Source: Coenobita brevimanus (Eukaryota > Arthropoda > Malacostraca > Decapoda > Coenobitidae). From it: a stretch of 64,000 bases of DNA. The notes beneath the pieces were generated by a model. The model searched no databases. It was not told the DNA's origin and saw only the letters and a program-made list of their open reading frames with translations. Below are positions 20,684-33,699 of the stretch, in pieces. The stretch's first letter is position 1, and every line of letters begins with the position of its first letter. Location: NCBI GenBank assembly GCA_032717465.1, contig CM064665.1, positions 24,218,588 through 24,282,587 of the forward strand. Direction: 5' to 3'. The translations under genes were made by a program, and so were the position numbers.

Positions 20684-22642
20684 TATCTATATCTATATAC
20701 CTAGGCTGCTTCCCCCAAAGAAAGAGAGGTAGCCGAGACAGGACTACACACTCCCCATTTACTCATCCATTCAAACACATTCATTCGCATCTTAGCCCCA
20801 AAGGGGAGAACGGATAGATCCTCACCGTACCACACCGCACAAGGGTCCACTGCGCAATGCAGTGACATCTGCAGCAGCGCCCGACAGCAGAGCTGGTTTA
20901 CCCCTGCCACATCATAACAGACCCATCCCCTTACCCGCACCTGACCTGACTAGCTGATCAGATCAAATGCGGGAGAATATCCCCTCAGGGCTGCGTCATC
21001 ACTTATTCATTCACAATTTCTCTCCATTTATTTCTGTCACGCACAGCCACTCTTCCTTGCTCAACAGACATCCCTCTCGCATCCAGTGCTCTCTTCACTG
21101 TCCATCCATCCTATTCGTGGTCTTCCTCTCAGCCTTACACCTCTCACATCAGATTATCTTTTTCACCAATCGCTCATTATCCATTCTCTCCATATGCCCA
21201 AACCATCGGAACACCCTCTGCCAACACTACCAGCCATCTCCCGAACAACTCCAGTTCTTCGCATTTCATCATTTAGTACTCAATCCATACGAGTCACTCC
21301 ACACATATTCCTCAGACACCTTATCTCCATTTCATTCAAACTTTTCCTCTCTGCTACACCCATATTCCATGTTTCAGCCCCGTATAACCCAGTCGGTATC
21401 ACAACATCCTCATACAGCCTTCTTTTTACATCAATTCTAAGCGAACGACATCTAAACACTTTTTTCATTCCTCCCAGCACCTTTCCTACTTCATTTATTC
21501 TAAACTTCACTTCTGCATCTATTCTTCCATCCACAGCAACATGTGACCCTAGATATTTAAAACACTCTACCTCCTCAAGCAACTCGCCATTCAAAACTAT
21601 ATTCATCCCCCTACCATCTACCAACCTCGTACACTTTATCACTTTTCTCATTTACTTTCAATTTCCTCCTTTCACACACCCTTCCAAACTCCTCTACCAA
21701 CTGTCTCAATCTCTCCTCTGAATCAGCCACCAGGGCAGTATCATCTGCAAACGGCAGCTGCTTCAGATTCCACTCTCCACCATCAACATTCACCAGACTC
21801 AGACCTCCACCTAAAACTCTTGCATTCACCTCCCTTACAACACCATCCATGTAAATATTAAACAACCAAGGCGACATCACACAACCCTGTCGCAGCCCCA
21901 CTCTCACGGGAAACCAATCACTCACAGCATTTCCCACTCTTACACACGCTCTACTATTTTCATAAAAACTTTTCACCCCCTTTAGTAACCAACCATCAAG
22001 TCCATACAATCTTAAAACAGTCCACAAAGCCTCCCTATCAGTTCTTTCATACGCTTTCTCTAAATCCATGAATGCCCAAAACACATCTTTGCCTTTCGCT
22101 AAATACTTTTCACACACTTGTCTCACAGCAAACACCTGATCCACGCATCCCCTCCCTCTCCTAAAGCCACACTGCTCATCACCAATTACTCCCTCTGTAC
22201 CCTCTCTAACTCTCATAATTAACACTCTACCATAAACCTTACCTACAACACTCAACAGACTTATACCCCTAAAGCTAGTACATTCATACTTATCACCCTT
22301 GCCTTTATACAACGGGACCACACAAGCACTTGCCCAGTCAATTGGCACCATACCTTTCACAAAGCACACATTCAACAATCTTACTAACCAGTCAACAACA
22401 GTAACTCCACCACCCTTCAGGCATTCCACAGCACACCCATCCATACCTGCAGCTTTCCCTGTTTTCATCTCCTTGACTGCCTTCTCCACTTCCTCCTTCG
22501 TGATCAAAGAATCATTCAACTCTCCCAACACATTTATTCCTTGCACTCTTGCATCTGCCACAATCTCAGCCACCCTTTCCTCCTCTACATTTAACAATCT
22601 TCCAAAATACTTTGCCCATCTCTTCCTTACTGCATCCATCTC
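20684..22642 (-). mobile_element. 5'-truncated LINE (family L1r), left-arm insertion
   Basis: The ends are set precisely by the matching uninterrupted site in the right arm, where GTATTTGCGTTTCCC runs through without an insert (about 60763-60777). The 3' end (left) carries the family's conserved terminus, GGGGGAAGCAGCCTAGG, then a short TATAGATATAGATA tail. The same 3' UTR is at 40190-40556. It lacks the endonuclease part, beginning just before the RT domain. Target duplication is absent or only a base or two. Confidence 0.88.
21280..22642 (-). pseudogene. LINE reverse transcriptase, frameshifted
   Basis: The frame from 22642 down to 21611 holds most of the RT. It includes MKTGKAAGMDG, DWASACVVPLYKGKGDK, SFRGISLLSVVGK and the FMDLEKAYER motif. 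GLRQGCVMSPWLFNIYMDG and the catalytic FADDTALVADS follow. At about 21650 a frameshift moves the remaining C-terminal region (ECFKYLGSHV, LYGAETWNM) to another frame that stops at 21280. It would copy LINE RNA at a nicked target. The clade looks RTE-like from motif style, but this is not settled. The first ~30 codons before 22642 are flanking sequence, not LINE. Confidence 0.88.
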
Positions 22643-24099
22643 AAATACACAAAAACTTTCTCCAGATGTTCGAATGTACCAAGTTACAAATCTGCAAGTG
22701 AAAATACTGAGGCAACTCAAAATATATAATTTTCGTCTTAGTTATCGTCTTAGCCATGTTTCCCACAAATACTGCACATAAAATTCCCAATGACACAAAC
22801 TATTAAAGTTATGGCACATCCACAAGTTAATATACGAGTATTGGAACTAGACCGAGGTATGTTATATCCACCAGCAATACCAGCATCATCATTATCATCA
22901 TTACCATCTCATTATCCAAACCCTATCTTTGATAATTACATTTTCTTCAGAAACACAATAACCTATTAACGGAAAAGTGCAAATCTAATAACGGCACACA
23001 CAACCACATTCATCAGAGTTTATCATCACCATCATTAATTTACCTTTAACCTAAATCTTGTTTTCCTGACTTGACAAATGATTATACAAAGCGCCATCTC
23101 ATTAAAGCTACGAATCTCCACAATCCCCATGGTATGGCTTTTTAAACTGGTCTAGTTATACATCATAATCACCATCATCATCAGTTGTATCCTTGTTATT
23201 CTCCTCTAACACTTCCCCAAAATTATACATTCAAAATTATCTACCAAAACGATGCTAGTAATTAAACATAACAGTTAAAATTCAGAGCTCAGGTGGCGAG
23301 CACAGAGAAGATTATGGCCAGAGACAGGAAAGGTACAAGAAACCCTCGAGCACTGCGAAAAAAAAAAAAAAAAATCTTGAATGGAAGAAAAAAATACTCC
23401 ATGATATATCTTGATTTCGACGCCTTGTTTTTTTCTTTTTTATGTATATATTGAGGATTTATACCCGTATATGGAAAAGTCTTATTATTTAGAAGAGATA
23501 TTTCTATGGAACTGTTGTATTTTCTAAATAAACTACCTTTCTATTTTTGAGTGATTTTTCCATACCAAACAATATTTCACATTACCCAGCAGTACTGTGC
23601 GACACTGATGGTGATCGTAGTCTGCACGGATAGAGTATGGCTAGAAACATTAAGGAACCAAGAACCTTTTCGCAGATAAAGAAAAAATATTTTGTATAAA
23701 TACAGCATAAATGTAACACTGCTGACTATTTTACAACATTCCACACAGTTGCACAAGACCACAATTTTCAAAGTGAATGTAGCTTGTATAGAGAAATGTA
23801 TAGGCAAAAACAAACAAGCACATGTACTCTTTCACTTACAAAGTCTTGAATAAAAAAATACTACAAGACACTCCATGCCATTCCACAATAAGCCATGGCG
23901 AATGGAGCCAGCACAGATAATAGTGTGGCTTGAAATGCTGCAAGCAGAAGAATCCCTTTGACCAGTGCGTTGGAATAAAGTTGAATGAGCGGGTCAGTTT
24001 GTGGAGGTGAGGTGAGGACAGTGGTTGGCGGCTGGTGTGAGGCTTGTGTCACTAACTCACCCAAAAGGAGTCGTAAAATTTAACAAATCTGTGTCAATA

Positions 24100-25640
24100 A
24101 AGGTCATCTGGGAGACAGACAGAGGGGAAAGGAAGGAGGAGAGAGAGGGGGGGTATTTGACATGGAAGGAGGAGACGGAGAAGTGGGAGAGGATAGGGAA
24201 TAGGAAAGGGGAAGAGAGAAGGAAGACGAGAAAAAAAGGGAGAGACGGGGGAAAGGAGAGAAGAAGGCGGAGAGGGCAAGAAAGGGAAAATGAAAAACAG
24301 ATGGAATATTTAGACGGATGGTGAACAAGCAGTAGAAAGAGGAAGAGGAAAGAAGGAGAGATAAGAAGAGGAAGAGGGAGAAGAAGCAGAAAGGTAAGGA
24401 AGACGAGGAAAGAGGTGGAAAGAGCGAATAGGTAGTTCACTGACAGAAATATGTGAGAGTGAGAGGTTTATGAAAACGAATGACAGAGAAAGACACGGGA
24501 TATCAGAAGTAAAGAAAATGTGAGGACTGGGGAGTCAGGACAGTAGACATAATGAGAAAGGAGAGGGTACATAACGTGAAGGGAACGGGAAAAAGGAATA
24601 TAAGAAAGAAGAACATAAGAGAGAGTCGATGAAACAGAAGCCATGAGTTAGCAGGAATGTACAAAGAGTAGATGAGAGAGGATGGAAAGCGAAAGAAGAA
24701 GGAACGGCAAAATGTCTGAAGGTAGGAAATACGATAATTATGAAGTCTGAAAAACAGAAACAGGCAAAGAAAAGAACAGGCTGGGAAAGCACAGGAGGAG
24801 AGGGAGGAAGGGGAGGAGGAGGCAGAAGAGTCTGTAGGGAAGAAGAGAAGGAGCGAGGTAAAATGGGGAGAGAGAGCGGATAACAAGAAAATGAGACGAT
24901 TAGATGTTAGGATTACAGCCACAATGAAGGAAGGTGGAGAAAGAAATTCGAGGGAACGGGGAAATATATTGAAGAAGAAGTCAGTGAAATAAAAAGAAAG
25001 GTGATAGTGAGAATGAAAAACTGAGGAGCGAAACCAAACGACTAGAGGATTATAGACACCATGAAGGAGGGTGACGAAAGAATGTGCAGGGAAGATAACA
25101 ATGTCTAAGGGTAAGAAGTATATGGAAGAGAGGTAAAAAGGAGAAGATGAAGTAGAAAGAATAATAATAAAAAAAAAAAAGAATGTTAAGTGTAATATAA
25201 GAAGTGGAAATTTTGAGGCACAGTGAGAGAGGATGCAGGAACGGAAAAAAATATAAAAAACGAGTATATGAAAAAGAGTGAGAGAAAAGTAGAGGTTGCT
25301 AAGAAAATCGGAAGAGTTGAAAAAAAAAAAAAAAAAAAAAAGGATTACAGGCACGATGAAGGAAGGGGAAGAGTGGCCCTGAAAGGAATTGAAAAAAGGA
25401 GTATAGATTATACGGAAAGGAGCAGGAGAAATAGAAATGTGAAGAAAATGAACTAAGGGAAGCCAGACAGATGGAAGAATTATAATTAGAATGTAGACAA
25501 CGATGGAAAAAATAGTAGAAGCAACATGTATTGGAAAAGGAGTTGGGGGCAAAAATAAAGAGACGAAAATACGACAACAGAGAAAGTAATAACATAATTA
25601 TAGGCACAACGAAAAACGGCGAGGAAAGAGTGTAGAATGG
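24100..25640. repeat. Purine-rich degenerate tandem repeat, left arm
   Basis: About 1.5 kb of G/A-rich sequence has a loosely repeated word (ATTAYAGGCACAATGAAGGA and variants) at about 24540, 24735, 24910, 25050, 25215, 25345, 25480 and 25600. The period is roughly 110-190 bp. The complementary C/T-rich version is at 57770-59300. Long open frames across it are compositional artefacts. Confidence 0.65.
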
Positions 25641-25663
25641 ATGGAAGCATAGGGAGAAAAGGA

Positions 25664-25666
<3 letters not shown>

Positions 25667-25704
<38 letters not shown>
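25667..25704. repeat. (GA)n microsatellite, left arm
   Basis: This is the counterpart of the much longer (CT)n at 57678-57758 in the right arm, so the repeat length has changed since duplication. Confidence 0.9.
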
Positions 25705-25708
<4 letters not shown>

Positions 25709-26996
25709 TTTCACCCTTGTTTCGGAGAAAAGGTCTTGAGTCTTACAGTGAACAGAATATAGACCGATACGGAATGTATTAGGCTTGTCTCATAGACTAC
25801 TGCTGAGTTAATGACAGTCACAGTGACAGCAGATGTTCATAATGAACCATCGAAAAATTAGATTTTTATGCCAGAAAGAATTTATAATGTATTACCAAAA
25901 ATTGACTCGTGGCAATGAATGTGGGGCTGGATCTATTTGTATGGATTAGGAGAAATGGATGATGCTGTCAACAGCATGTGACTGTAACCCTATCCAGTAA
26001 GAGTGATGTATGCATATAAATGACAGGTTCCTGAATACTAATATTCTTTCCAGAAGTATTTGACATCTAATCTCTAAATACATGTAGTTCACTTTTTTCA
26101 GTAATTGTTTTCCAAATAGATTTTCCTGTTTGGCGTCACCACTGAGTATATGTTGATCAATATCCTGCTGATGTAACCAGTGATCTCCCTAGAGTACCTT
26201 GTATGAAGGCAGCCGTGAGCGGTGGTGGAGGATGTTTTCTCAGAAAATAATTCCCTTCCCTGCCATCCACTGAAAATGCAAGCCTCTTCATGCTGTGCTT
26301 CCTAATCGACATTCCTTAATGACATGTACCATGTAATATACATTACGACAAATGTGTGAAGATTGTTTCATATAGCAGAGCTAAAACCTGCATCTGAGGC
26401 TGATCTCTGATAGCTTCAGAGTTTGTAAGGGGTTTGTCTGCCACCTCACCAAGGATTTGTTGGACTTCTCCCGAGTTGGCAAGTTAAAATTTTTCCGCTA
26501 AGCAGTTTTTCCATCCAGGGATAACAGGGCTAGCGACATTCATGGCACTTTTCTCTAGCTTTGCCGATATACTAGAGATATTATTATATTTTCTGTGTTC
26601 TTCGTTTTGTGTAGCGGCATTTTGGCGGTGTTTGAAAGAAAAAAACAGGGATATTGTGAATCTGAATTTATCATCCATGTTTTTTTAATTGATTTTCCTA
26701 GATGCAGAGGATATTGAAGGAACGTGTAGAGTTCTGTCTACTCCAGGAAGAAAAAGAAGGTTTAGATCAATGTCTCCCAACTACAAGAGGGTCATTTGGG
26801 CTGACATTCAATTATTGCTGTCTCAGTGTTCCCCCAAGAGGACGTCTTCCCGATGTGGCCAGGCAGCTCAGCTATCAGGTTATACAGAAGTCCCTCAACT
26901 CCCTCCTGTCCCCAAAACGAAAGTTGATGGACTGCAGGAGAGGGGCAGCTTAGCCTGTAATTCATTGGGTTCATACTCAACTGAACTTGACCCACG

Positions 26997-27265
26997 ACAA
27001 CAACAATAACAACAACAACAACAACAACAACAACAGCAGCTACTACTACTACAACTACTACTACTACCACTACTACTGCTACTACTACTACTTTCCCCGA
27101 CTACAGATCACAACCATCAAATTCACAGTCAAGGCCCCTGTTTCAGTTCTAGGTGCGATCTGTCTGGGTAAAAGACAACCAATGGCCTCATTGCCGGCCG
27201 GGAAATGAACCAGGATCATTTTAGTTGTTGATCGAGTGTGCTTCCGATTACATCACTGTCACCTT
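26997..27265 (-). repeat. tRNA-like SINE with triplet tail (family S3), left arm
   Basis: The minus strand reads a head with box A-like GTGATGTAATCGGAAGC and box B-like GGTTCATTTCC. A short body ends in (GTA)n and (TTG)n triplet repeats. The right-arm copy is at 56118-56360 on the plus strand. Retroposon status is inferred from the promoter boxes and the simple-repeat tail. Confidence 0.6.
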
Positions 27266-27640
27266 TTCCTCCCTTTTTTATTGGCGAAAACTCTTATACG
27301 CTGCACAGTAGACTGTGACACACCTGCTTCTCGTGGTATGTTAGTACTGTAATCGTAAGCACACCCAGCCCATAGTAAATGAGTGTTTGCGACTTCAGTT
27401 CCTTGACCTACCACGAAACTTTTGGGCAGGGTGATCTTTACCCCAGTCTGTTCACGTGTAGGACCGCATCAGGGATCTGGATTTGTATAGTGACGATTGT
27501 GTGTCGATGTCTGGGGGAATGTTTGTTAGGTGCTTTCCTTGTCAATTCTGACCTGCCTACCTCATTCTCTCAATTTTTCTTCCAATGGATATTTTCTTAT
27601 TCGGGTGATTCATCTGAGGTGACCTCCTCTCCATGCTAAT

Positions 27641-27642
<2 letters not shown>

Positions 27643-27679
<37 letters not shown>

Positions 27680-27680
27680 A
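27643..27680. repeat. (AG)n microsatellite
   Basis: A GA run of about 38 bp lies within the left arm. The right arm has only a TTC/T-rich tract at the corresponding place (about 55740-55760). Confidence 0.9.
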
Positions 27681-27689
27681 GAATGCTCA

Positions 27690-27955
27690 GGGTAATTACT
27701 GTCGCCAATACGAAGGTCCTAAGGCAGATATTAATTGCTTGCTAAGTCCTATTTCCATTCGTCTCCTTTGCAGACAGCAGGCAACAATCTACTTTACATC
27801 CAGGTTCCCATTTGTGCTGCTGAGCGAACAAGAGCATAAGCAAATAAGCTTCCACCAAGAGTGACACATCCAGGAGTCAAACTCAGGTGTTCCCAGTTGT
27901 GGGCTTGATGCGCGAACCATTACACCACCGTTCTTGTATACTCGTACTGCTCTGT
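27690..27955 (-). repeat. tRNA-like SINE (family S2), left arm
   Basis: The minus strand reads GGTGTAATGGTTCGCG (box A-like) and GAGTTTGACTCC (box B-like). A body containing CACCC/AGC...GGGAACCTGGATGT then follows. The cleaner right-arm copy is at 55528-55740. Confidence 0.6.
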
Positions 27956-29060
27956 ATGCGACAATACAGCATGCCTGTAATCGCCGTCAGTATCTTAGGA
28001 GGTCGCATTATCACTGGCATTGTAGGCTTCGTAGTACCTTTTATTTTGTATTTTACACCCCAATATCCTCTATGCTTATTATCGCCATAATTTACCTCAG
28101 TAGCTCATCGATGTAGTACCTATCCATAGGTATCTTCTAGCACCACTAAAGGAGGGTTTCATACACCTTTACCTTCAGTTTCAACGTCTCTTGTCATCAG
28201 GTGTATTTGTATGGAAGAAGCATGACAGCATAAAATCCCCACTTCTCCACGGAAAAAGGTATAAGATCTAGGAACCTTCCATAATGTGAAGACATGCTGA
28301 CATGGTGGTAAATATCAGCATGAAAAGGATATGTCTCGGTTAAAAGAGGATTAGGTATTGTCACACATGCAGACTCATCGTTCTCCCTTCGCGCTTTTTA
28401 CTCTCGTCAGAATAGGACTGAATATTTTACACAATTCCTACTCACTTTTCTTTTATTTCATATATTTCTTACTTATTTTACGTCATTCTTACCCACCATA
28501 GACTCTTATAAACCATTTCTCTCTCCTGACTCACCACACACCCTCGTTACACCCCTTCAAACCCGGCTCTCGCCCCTCTCAGCACACCTATCCCGTCCCC
28601 TTCCCACTCACTTCACATCCTTACCACCATCTACACCATCTACACCTTTTTTCATATTCCTACAAACTTCGTCTCTAAATTTCCCTTACTCACTTTCTCC
28701 TGACACCGTCTTCATTCACCTCACACCCTGTACACCTCTTCACCTTCTAGCTCTTCACCCATTCCCATCCTTCCTATCTCCTTTCTGTTTTCCTTCATTA
28801 CGTTTTCACACCCTTTCAGTCGTCTTCGCTCCCTTCCCATATGCCCTTCTGCCACACATCCTCCCTATCCACTTCCCCACCGCCCCACTCACCTCACACA
28901 CCCTCGCGGCTAACTGCTCCTCAAACAGCCAAATCACCCGTGTCCTGAGTTACGACCCATAGCATCGCCTCTGCCCTATAAATTACCATGTCTTACCCCC
29001 ACAATTCATTTCACACCCGCACCTCCTGCCCCACCGCAGCGACCTAATCTGCCCCGTTGC

Positions 29061-30302
29061 TCTGATAGATATTAGTCTCACACCTTCTAATAACATCAGC
29101 CAACCTTCCTCTTTTCTACCGGTAATGTCTGCTTTAAGTAGTTTGGTGTAAGTACACAGTATCGATTTCGGTAATGACTTAATAACGCAGACGAGGCAGG
29201 ATAAACGGTGCTCTATAAATAAGTTATGGAGTTGCCTTCGGAGCTTCACTGATTAAACTCATTCATGTTATTATAATTCAGTGTAATTAGTAAGTGATAC
29301 ATGGTACAGCCCATACGCCTTCTCGGACTTGGAAAATCGTCGAGCCAAGTTATTTAACGGTCGATGCTGCTTTTGACGCAGACTCTATGCCGGAATTCCA
29401 AAATCCACCTCCTTAAGGACAAGAACAAGGTCGAGAAGAAAGTTTTTCGACTGCACGAGGGTCACGAGTTAAACATTCATTTTTTACGGGGTCACAGTCT
29501 TCATCCAGAATAAAATATGCATCAATGATACACGTGCACGTGTACAGTAGGGTGCAAAAGTACACAAGAGACAAATTTCCATTAAGATTCTGACTGACCC
29601 GGGAACTGAATTCGATTTTTGTAGTGGAGGGTAGATATGTTAACCATTATATCACCTTCACTCAGCTACTGTGGTGGGACTGAAATTGGTAAAACGAGAT
29701 ATTGGTTACAACTGAGCAATGGACAACAAATATCACGTCGCCTCTCTTTCTCCCTCTATGAAATTTGAAAATCAGTCTGGTGAATCTGCTGCAAGTGATT
29801 TAGCGCAGATCACTGCCATCAGTGTTGTTTGTTTTTGATTCAGTAGACGAATTTTCACAGTGCATGGGGAAAAAATTAGGAGAGGCTACACAGATTTTTT
29901 GGCCATTATTACAGCCAGGTAAAAAACTTCTTTTGCTGTTTCGCTGCTTCCCATTTAGGGCACGTCCGCTACATTTCTCTCTAACGCTTCATAGAAAGAA
30001 AAACATACCAATCCACTGTCAACCTATGACATAGCAATGGAAAGTGAGGAACAGAGGACGAGTAATAGTAGGAGAACATTTATCTACAAAGATATAGTAG
30101 AACTATTGTCTATGACCGAATATCCAAGTGCCCAGTTTTACCGGTGGACGAACAGGACCTCCAGTAAAAAGAGAATAGGTTGTGTTCAAGATCCTCTCTT
30201 TTCCCAAATAGTTTGTTCCACTACAAAGAAACTTTTGTTGTGCCGAGGGACCAGACGGGTGAAGGAAAAAACTATGTCCTTGGGTCAGGTTGGAGGAAGC
30301 CA
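29061..30302. other. Unassigned spacer with one tRNA-like motif
   Basis: A weak minus-strand tRNA-like head lies at about 29605-29675 (box A-like GATATAATGGTTAACA, box B-like GAATTCAGTTCCCG). Nothing else was recognised. Confidence 0.35.
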
Positions 30303-30416
30303 CACACACACACACACACACACACACACCAGCAAGGGGAAACAATTGCTTGTAGGCCAGTTCAAACACACACTCACACACACATCAGCAAGGGGAAACA
30401 ATTGCTTGTAGGCCAG

Positions 30417-30496
<80 letters not shown>
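30303..30496. repeat. Compound (CA)n array with duplicated 35-bp insert
   Basis: Three CA blocks are separated by two near-identical inserts (AGCAAGGGGAAACAATTGCT...CCAGTTC) at about 30332-30364 and 30388-30420. This suggests unequal exchange inside the microsatellite. Confidence 0.85.
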
Positions 30497-30498
<2 letters not shown>

Positions 30499-31365
30499 TA
30501 TATAGCTTATCTCTGTGTCTGAGGGGAAATCAGTGTTCTTTGGCCGTAGCACTGAACACGGTCCACTGGTACAACGTTTTAGGTAATTGAATTCTAATGC
30601 CTCTTAGATTTACCCCGTGTTAAAATCAATGTTGACAGGACACCACGAACCAGAGAATAACCTGTCCATCTAATCAATGAAGGACGTTTCTTAATCGTTT
30701 AATTCCCCGATTTTTCGTGTAGCGGAATAATATCGTGTGGCAGCAGCTAACATATAATATTTGTAAAAAAAAAAAAATGATATATTAAGGTGACCTGTAA
30801 CTCACTCCAACCTGGAGATTTTCCAGTAGTTGGATAAGATTGTCTATGGGGAACCAGAATAACACAGTAAAGATACCAGTGGTTTGAATACACTGGGTAG
30901 TAGCTCTGGTGACAGTAAGTATAACATTATGAAGGTGTTATCGCGCTGGCGGAATGAATGGAGAATGTTTCTGTTCTCTTTGGTACGAGTGATCTCAACT
31001 TAGCTGATACAATAATCTGCCAATTAATTTGCATATTTATACTTCCATCAAAATGATGACGTAATAGTTTCCTTTTCCTGTTGCCAGATGATTTTGTTCG
31101 TTAGGAAATTGCACTTACTGAATGTGTTGTTAAAGGATATCTTCATCTCCATCAGTTCATACTCTGCCCTAAGCCAGGCACAGCAAGACTAAAACTACCG
31201 TAGATTTCACGCTAAGGGACTGGGGTGGATAAAGGCCATAATATCCATAGTTTTGGCACTGAGGGATATTATCCATAAGCATCAGTATATCAGATCATTC
31301 TGAGTTCACCAAAAACTGAGGCTCATGTAAGATTATTTTATATTAACGAATGATATATTTACAGG

Positions 31366-31368
<3 letters not shown>

Positions 31369-31441
<73 letters not shown>
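31369..31441. repeat. (TG)n microsatellite
   Basis: A perfect TG dinucleotide run of about 73 bp. Confidence 0.95.
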
Positions 31442-31443
<2 letters not shown>

Positions 31444-31574
31444 AACAAAATCACAAAAAAATACTGGACCTGGTGGTTGTTAATGTAAATGTGCAAAGCT
31501 AACCTTAACACCTGTAGTCCGATGATGTATTATGTGAAGGAAATCGCATTGTATTTACTCTTTTTTTCCATATA

Positions 31575-31679
31575 CAGGTCAGATAGAGTGCCTTTCCCTC
31601 ATTTCTTTACCAGTTCACTTTAAAACACAGGTCAGATAGAGTTCTGTTCCATCATTTTTTTTCTCCAGTTCACTTTAAA
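31575..31679. repeat. 53-bp tandem duplication
   Basis: Two adjacent copies each begin CAGGTCAGATAGAGT and end CCAGTTCACTTTAAA, with a few differences in between. Confidence 0.85.
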
Positions 31680-31982
31680 GTTCTAACACTTCTTCCTTAA
31701 AAAGATGTAGCCTTTTGAGTCATGCAGTCATCACCCCATATTAACACGTGAAATAGCGCACCACATATCCCTAGAGTGTATTAAACTTTGCGAAGAGGTA
31801 CTGTATTTCCGTGCAATTATTTAATTAATTTATTTAATTTTTAGGCCGTCCTGCATTCCCTTGGGAATGTTGAGAGTAGTGCTGGAATTGTACGAGGTGA
31901 TGATAACGGTAAATGGTAGTGTGGCAGACTTTTGTCAAAATATTAAAGTTGAAGTACTGGAAAAAGAAAAAAAAAGAAAAAG

Positions 31983-32025
31983 GTGATGATGATGATGATG
32001 ATGAGGAGGAGGAGGAGGAGGAAGA
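31983..32025. repeat. (GAT)n(GAG)n microsatellite
   Basis: Adjacent trinucleotide runs account for the Asp/Glu- and Met/Arg-rich open frames here, which are not genes. Confidence 0.9.
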
Positions 32026-32109
32026 AATGCTTACTGATCGCACGTCACGAAGGCATATATCCAAGATTTTTTCCCAGAAAAAAAAAAAAAAAAAAACTTG
32101 CAACACTCC

Positions 32110-33690
32110 AGTTTACAAGCAAGTCACCAACTAATTTGATGTACGAACAGGGACAATGGGAAATCAGAATTTATCCGAGAGTGTGACCGTCCTGAAACTC
32201 GACCTGGAGTGTTTGATCCGCGAGGTGGAAAAGCTGCCACTGCACTACGGGCTGTCCCGACTGAAAGCCTATTGTCTTGTTTCCTCACCAAGATCGTGTA
32301 TGTCTGCCAGAAACACAACAGGCTGTAGGGGTATTGGTGAAGGACAAACAAACAAACGAACAACAAATGTATAAATAAATAAAAATGTCGCGGTGCAGTA
32401 CTACAGTATGATACATGGACGAAGCTTTTTGATATGAGCAATCGTGGAAGGGCAGAGTATATATTACTCTTGGTATTAAATAACTACTCTGAAAATACAT
32501 ACAACGACAATATAAGATGTTGTAATCTGGGATACTATCATAGCAGATCCATCTGTATCTGAGGAATCTGCTAATTCCCATAGCCATCGAACCCTTTCGT
32601 GAGGGTGAACAGAATTTTCAACCCTCCGTGCAGTGCTTTAAACGGTATGGCGGGAGTCGCGCTGTCAGTGTCGTTGTTGTGCAGTGACAATAATTTGCTA
32701 ATATTTTACCTCTTGTACTCTTTATTTTCGCTTATGGCTCATTTTCCTAAGATGCAAGACCAGTTTTACTTCTCCGCACATAGATGACTCTCCGATATGA
32801 TGTGCCAGGGAGAAGAGTAAACGAATTTTTGTCGCCAACTTTTCCTTCTTCCACCAAACCATGATAGCAGGCGGGGCGGGGCACTCCGAATTACGCACAT
32901 TCAATCTTCTGGCAACAAAATGTGTGTGCGGGAAGGAAGAGACTTTGACCGGGAGTTGCCATAATAGAATACCATACAATATGATACACAGTATATTGGT
33001 GATTCCTGGAGCTGCCTGTTTTCTGCTACTGTGGCTATATCTGACTATTTTACTCTGTGTTTCTCTTCCTGTGCTCTAATAACGGATAAACAAAAGTGCT
33101 TTACCTTTAATATTGCCAGAGTGTTATGGAAAATATAAGATTTAACTGTAGGGTCATCTATAAACGAGATCAAGGGGATGAACCTCCCTCCTTCACCATA
33201 CCCAGATATTTCTGAGATGCAAATGAGAGTGGAAATTATAAACATGGCAATTTCTAGCCAAGATCCTGCTCGTTAAGCACTACATAGGGGCATGTGGTAA
33301 GAACGTACGTTTGTTGATTATGCAGTCACAAATGATAAGCATAGGGGAAACGAAGGGAAGTTTTAACATTTTTGTATGGCAGCCGCCAAACTCCCCTCAC
33401 CGCCCACCTTAGCGAATCATAAGCTAATATTTCCCCCACTACCATCACCAGGGTTATATAAAGTAGGATAAGTGACCTCTGTGCACCTAGTGTTGCCTCA
33501 ACACACCAGCAGCTTGTCTGAGTACAAAGTAACGGGGTAACTTACTTTGAACTTCCCCATGTGATAATGAACCACCCTGGTGAGATGTAACTCACTCGCG
33601 TGCTATATTGTGCCTTTGGTGTGACCATTACGCTTTTGGTGTAGAAGATATAGCACCTGTTTCAATGACACCCTCGTTGAAGAGATTACA
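32110..33690. other. Unassigned spacer
   Basis: No domain, RNA gene or repeat family was recognised in this stretch. Confidence 0.35.
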
Positions 33691-33699
33691 TACTGCCCG

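Larger units (their letters stand above)
19770..29060 (+). repeat. Large inverted duplication, left arm
   Basis: The arm matches 50590-62710 in reverse complement, in the same order throughout. Checked anchors (left to right) include 20040-20240 with 62235-62450 and 22643-22770 with 60600-60768. Further anchors are 23580-23650 with 59765-59835, 26500-26690 with 56680-56870, and 27780-27950 with 55535-55690. The last are 28040-28290 with 55140-55420, 28700-28780 with 51180-51270, and 28920-29050 with 50600-50740. In the 130-bp anchor at 22643 there are about 8 differences. The arm carries a private LINE at 20684-22642. Confidence 0.88.

Noticed and set aside
24503..25552. Long minus-strand frame of about 350 residues, and 58702-59334 on the plus strand
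   Set aside because: They are extremely Ser/Phe/Leu-rich and follow the purine/pyrimidine-skewed tandem repeat; reading frames are open because stop codons are rare in CT-rich DNA.
26689..27009. Open frame conserved between the two arms (also 56246-56704 on the minus strand), suggesting a small host gene
   Set aside because: The arms differ mostly at amino-acid-changing positions, the frame runs into triplet microsatellites, and no known domain is visible. It is explained by shared duplicated DNA rather than coding constraint.
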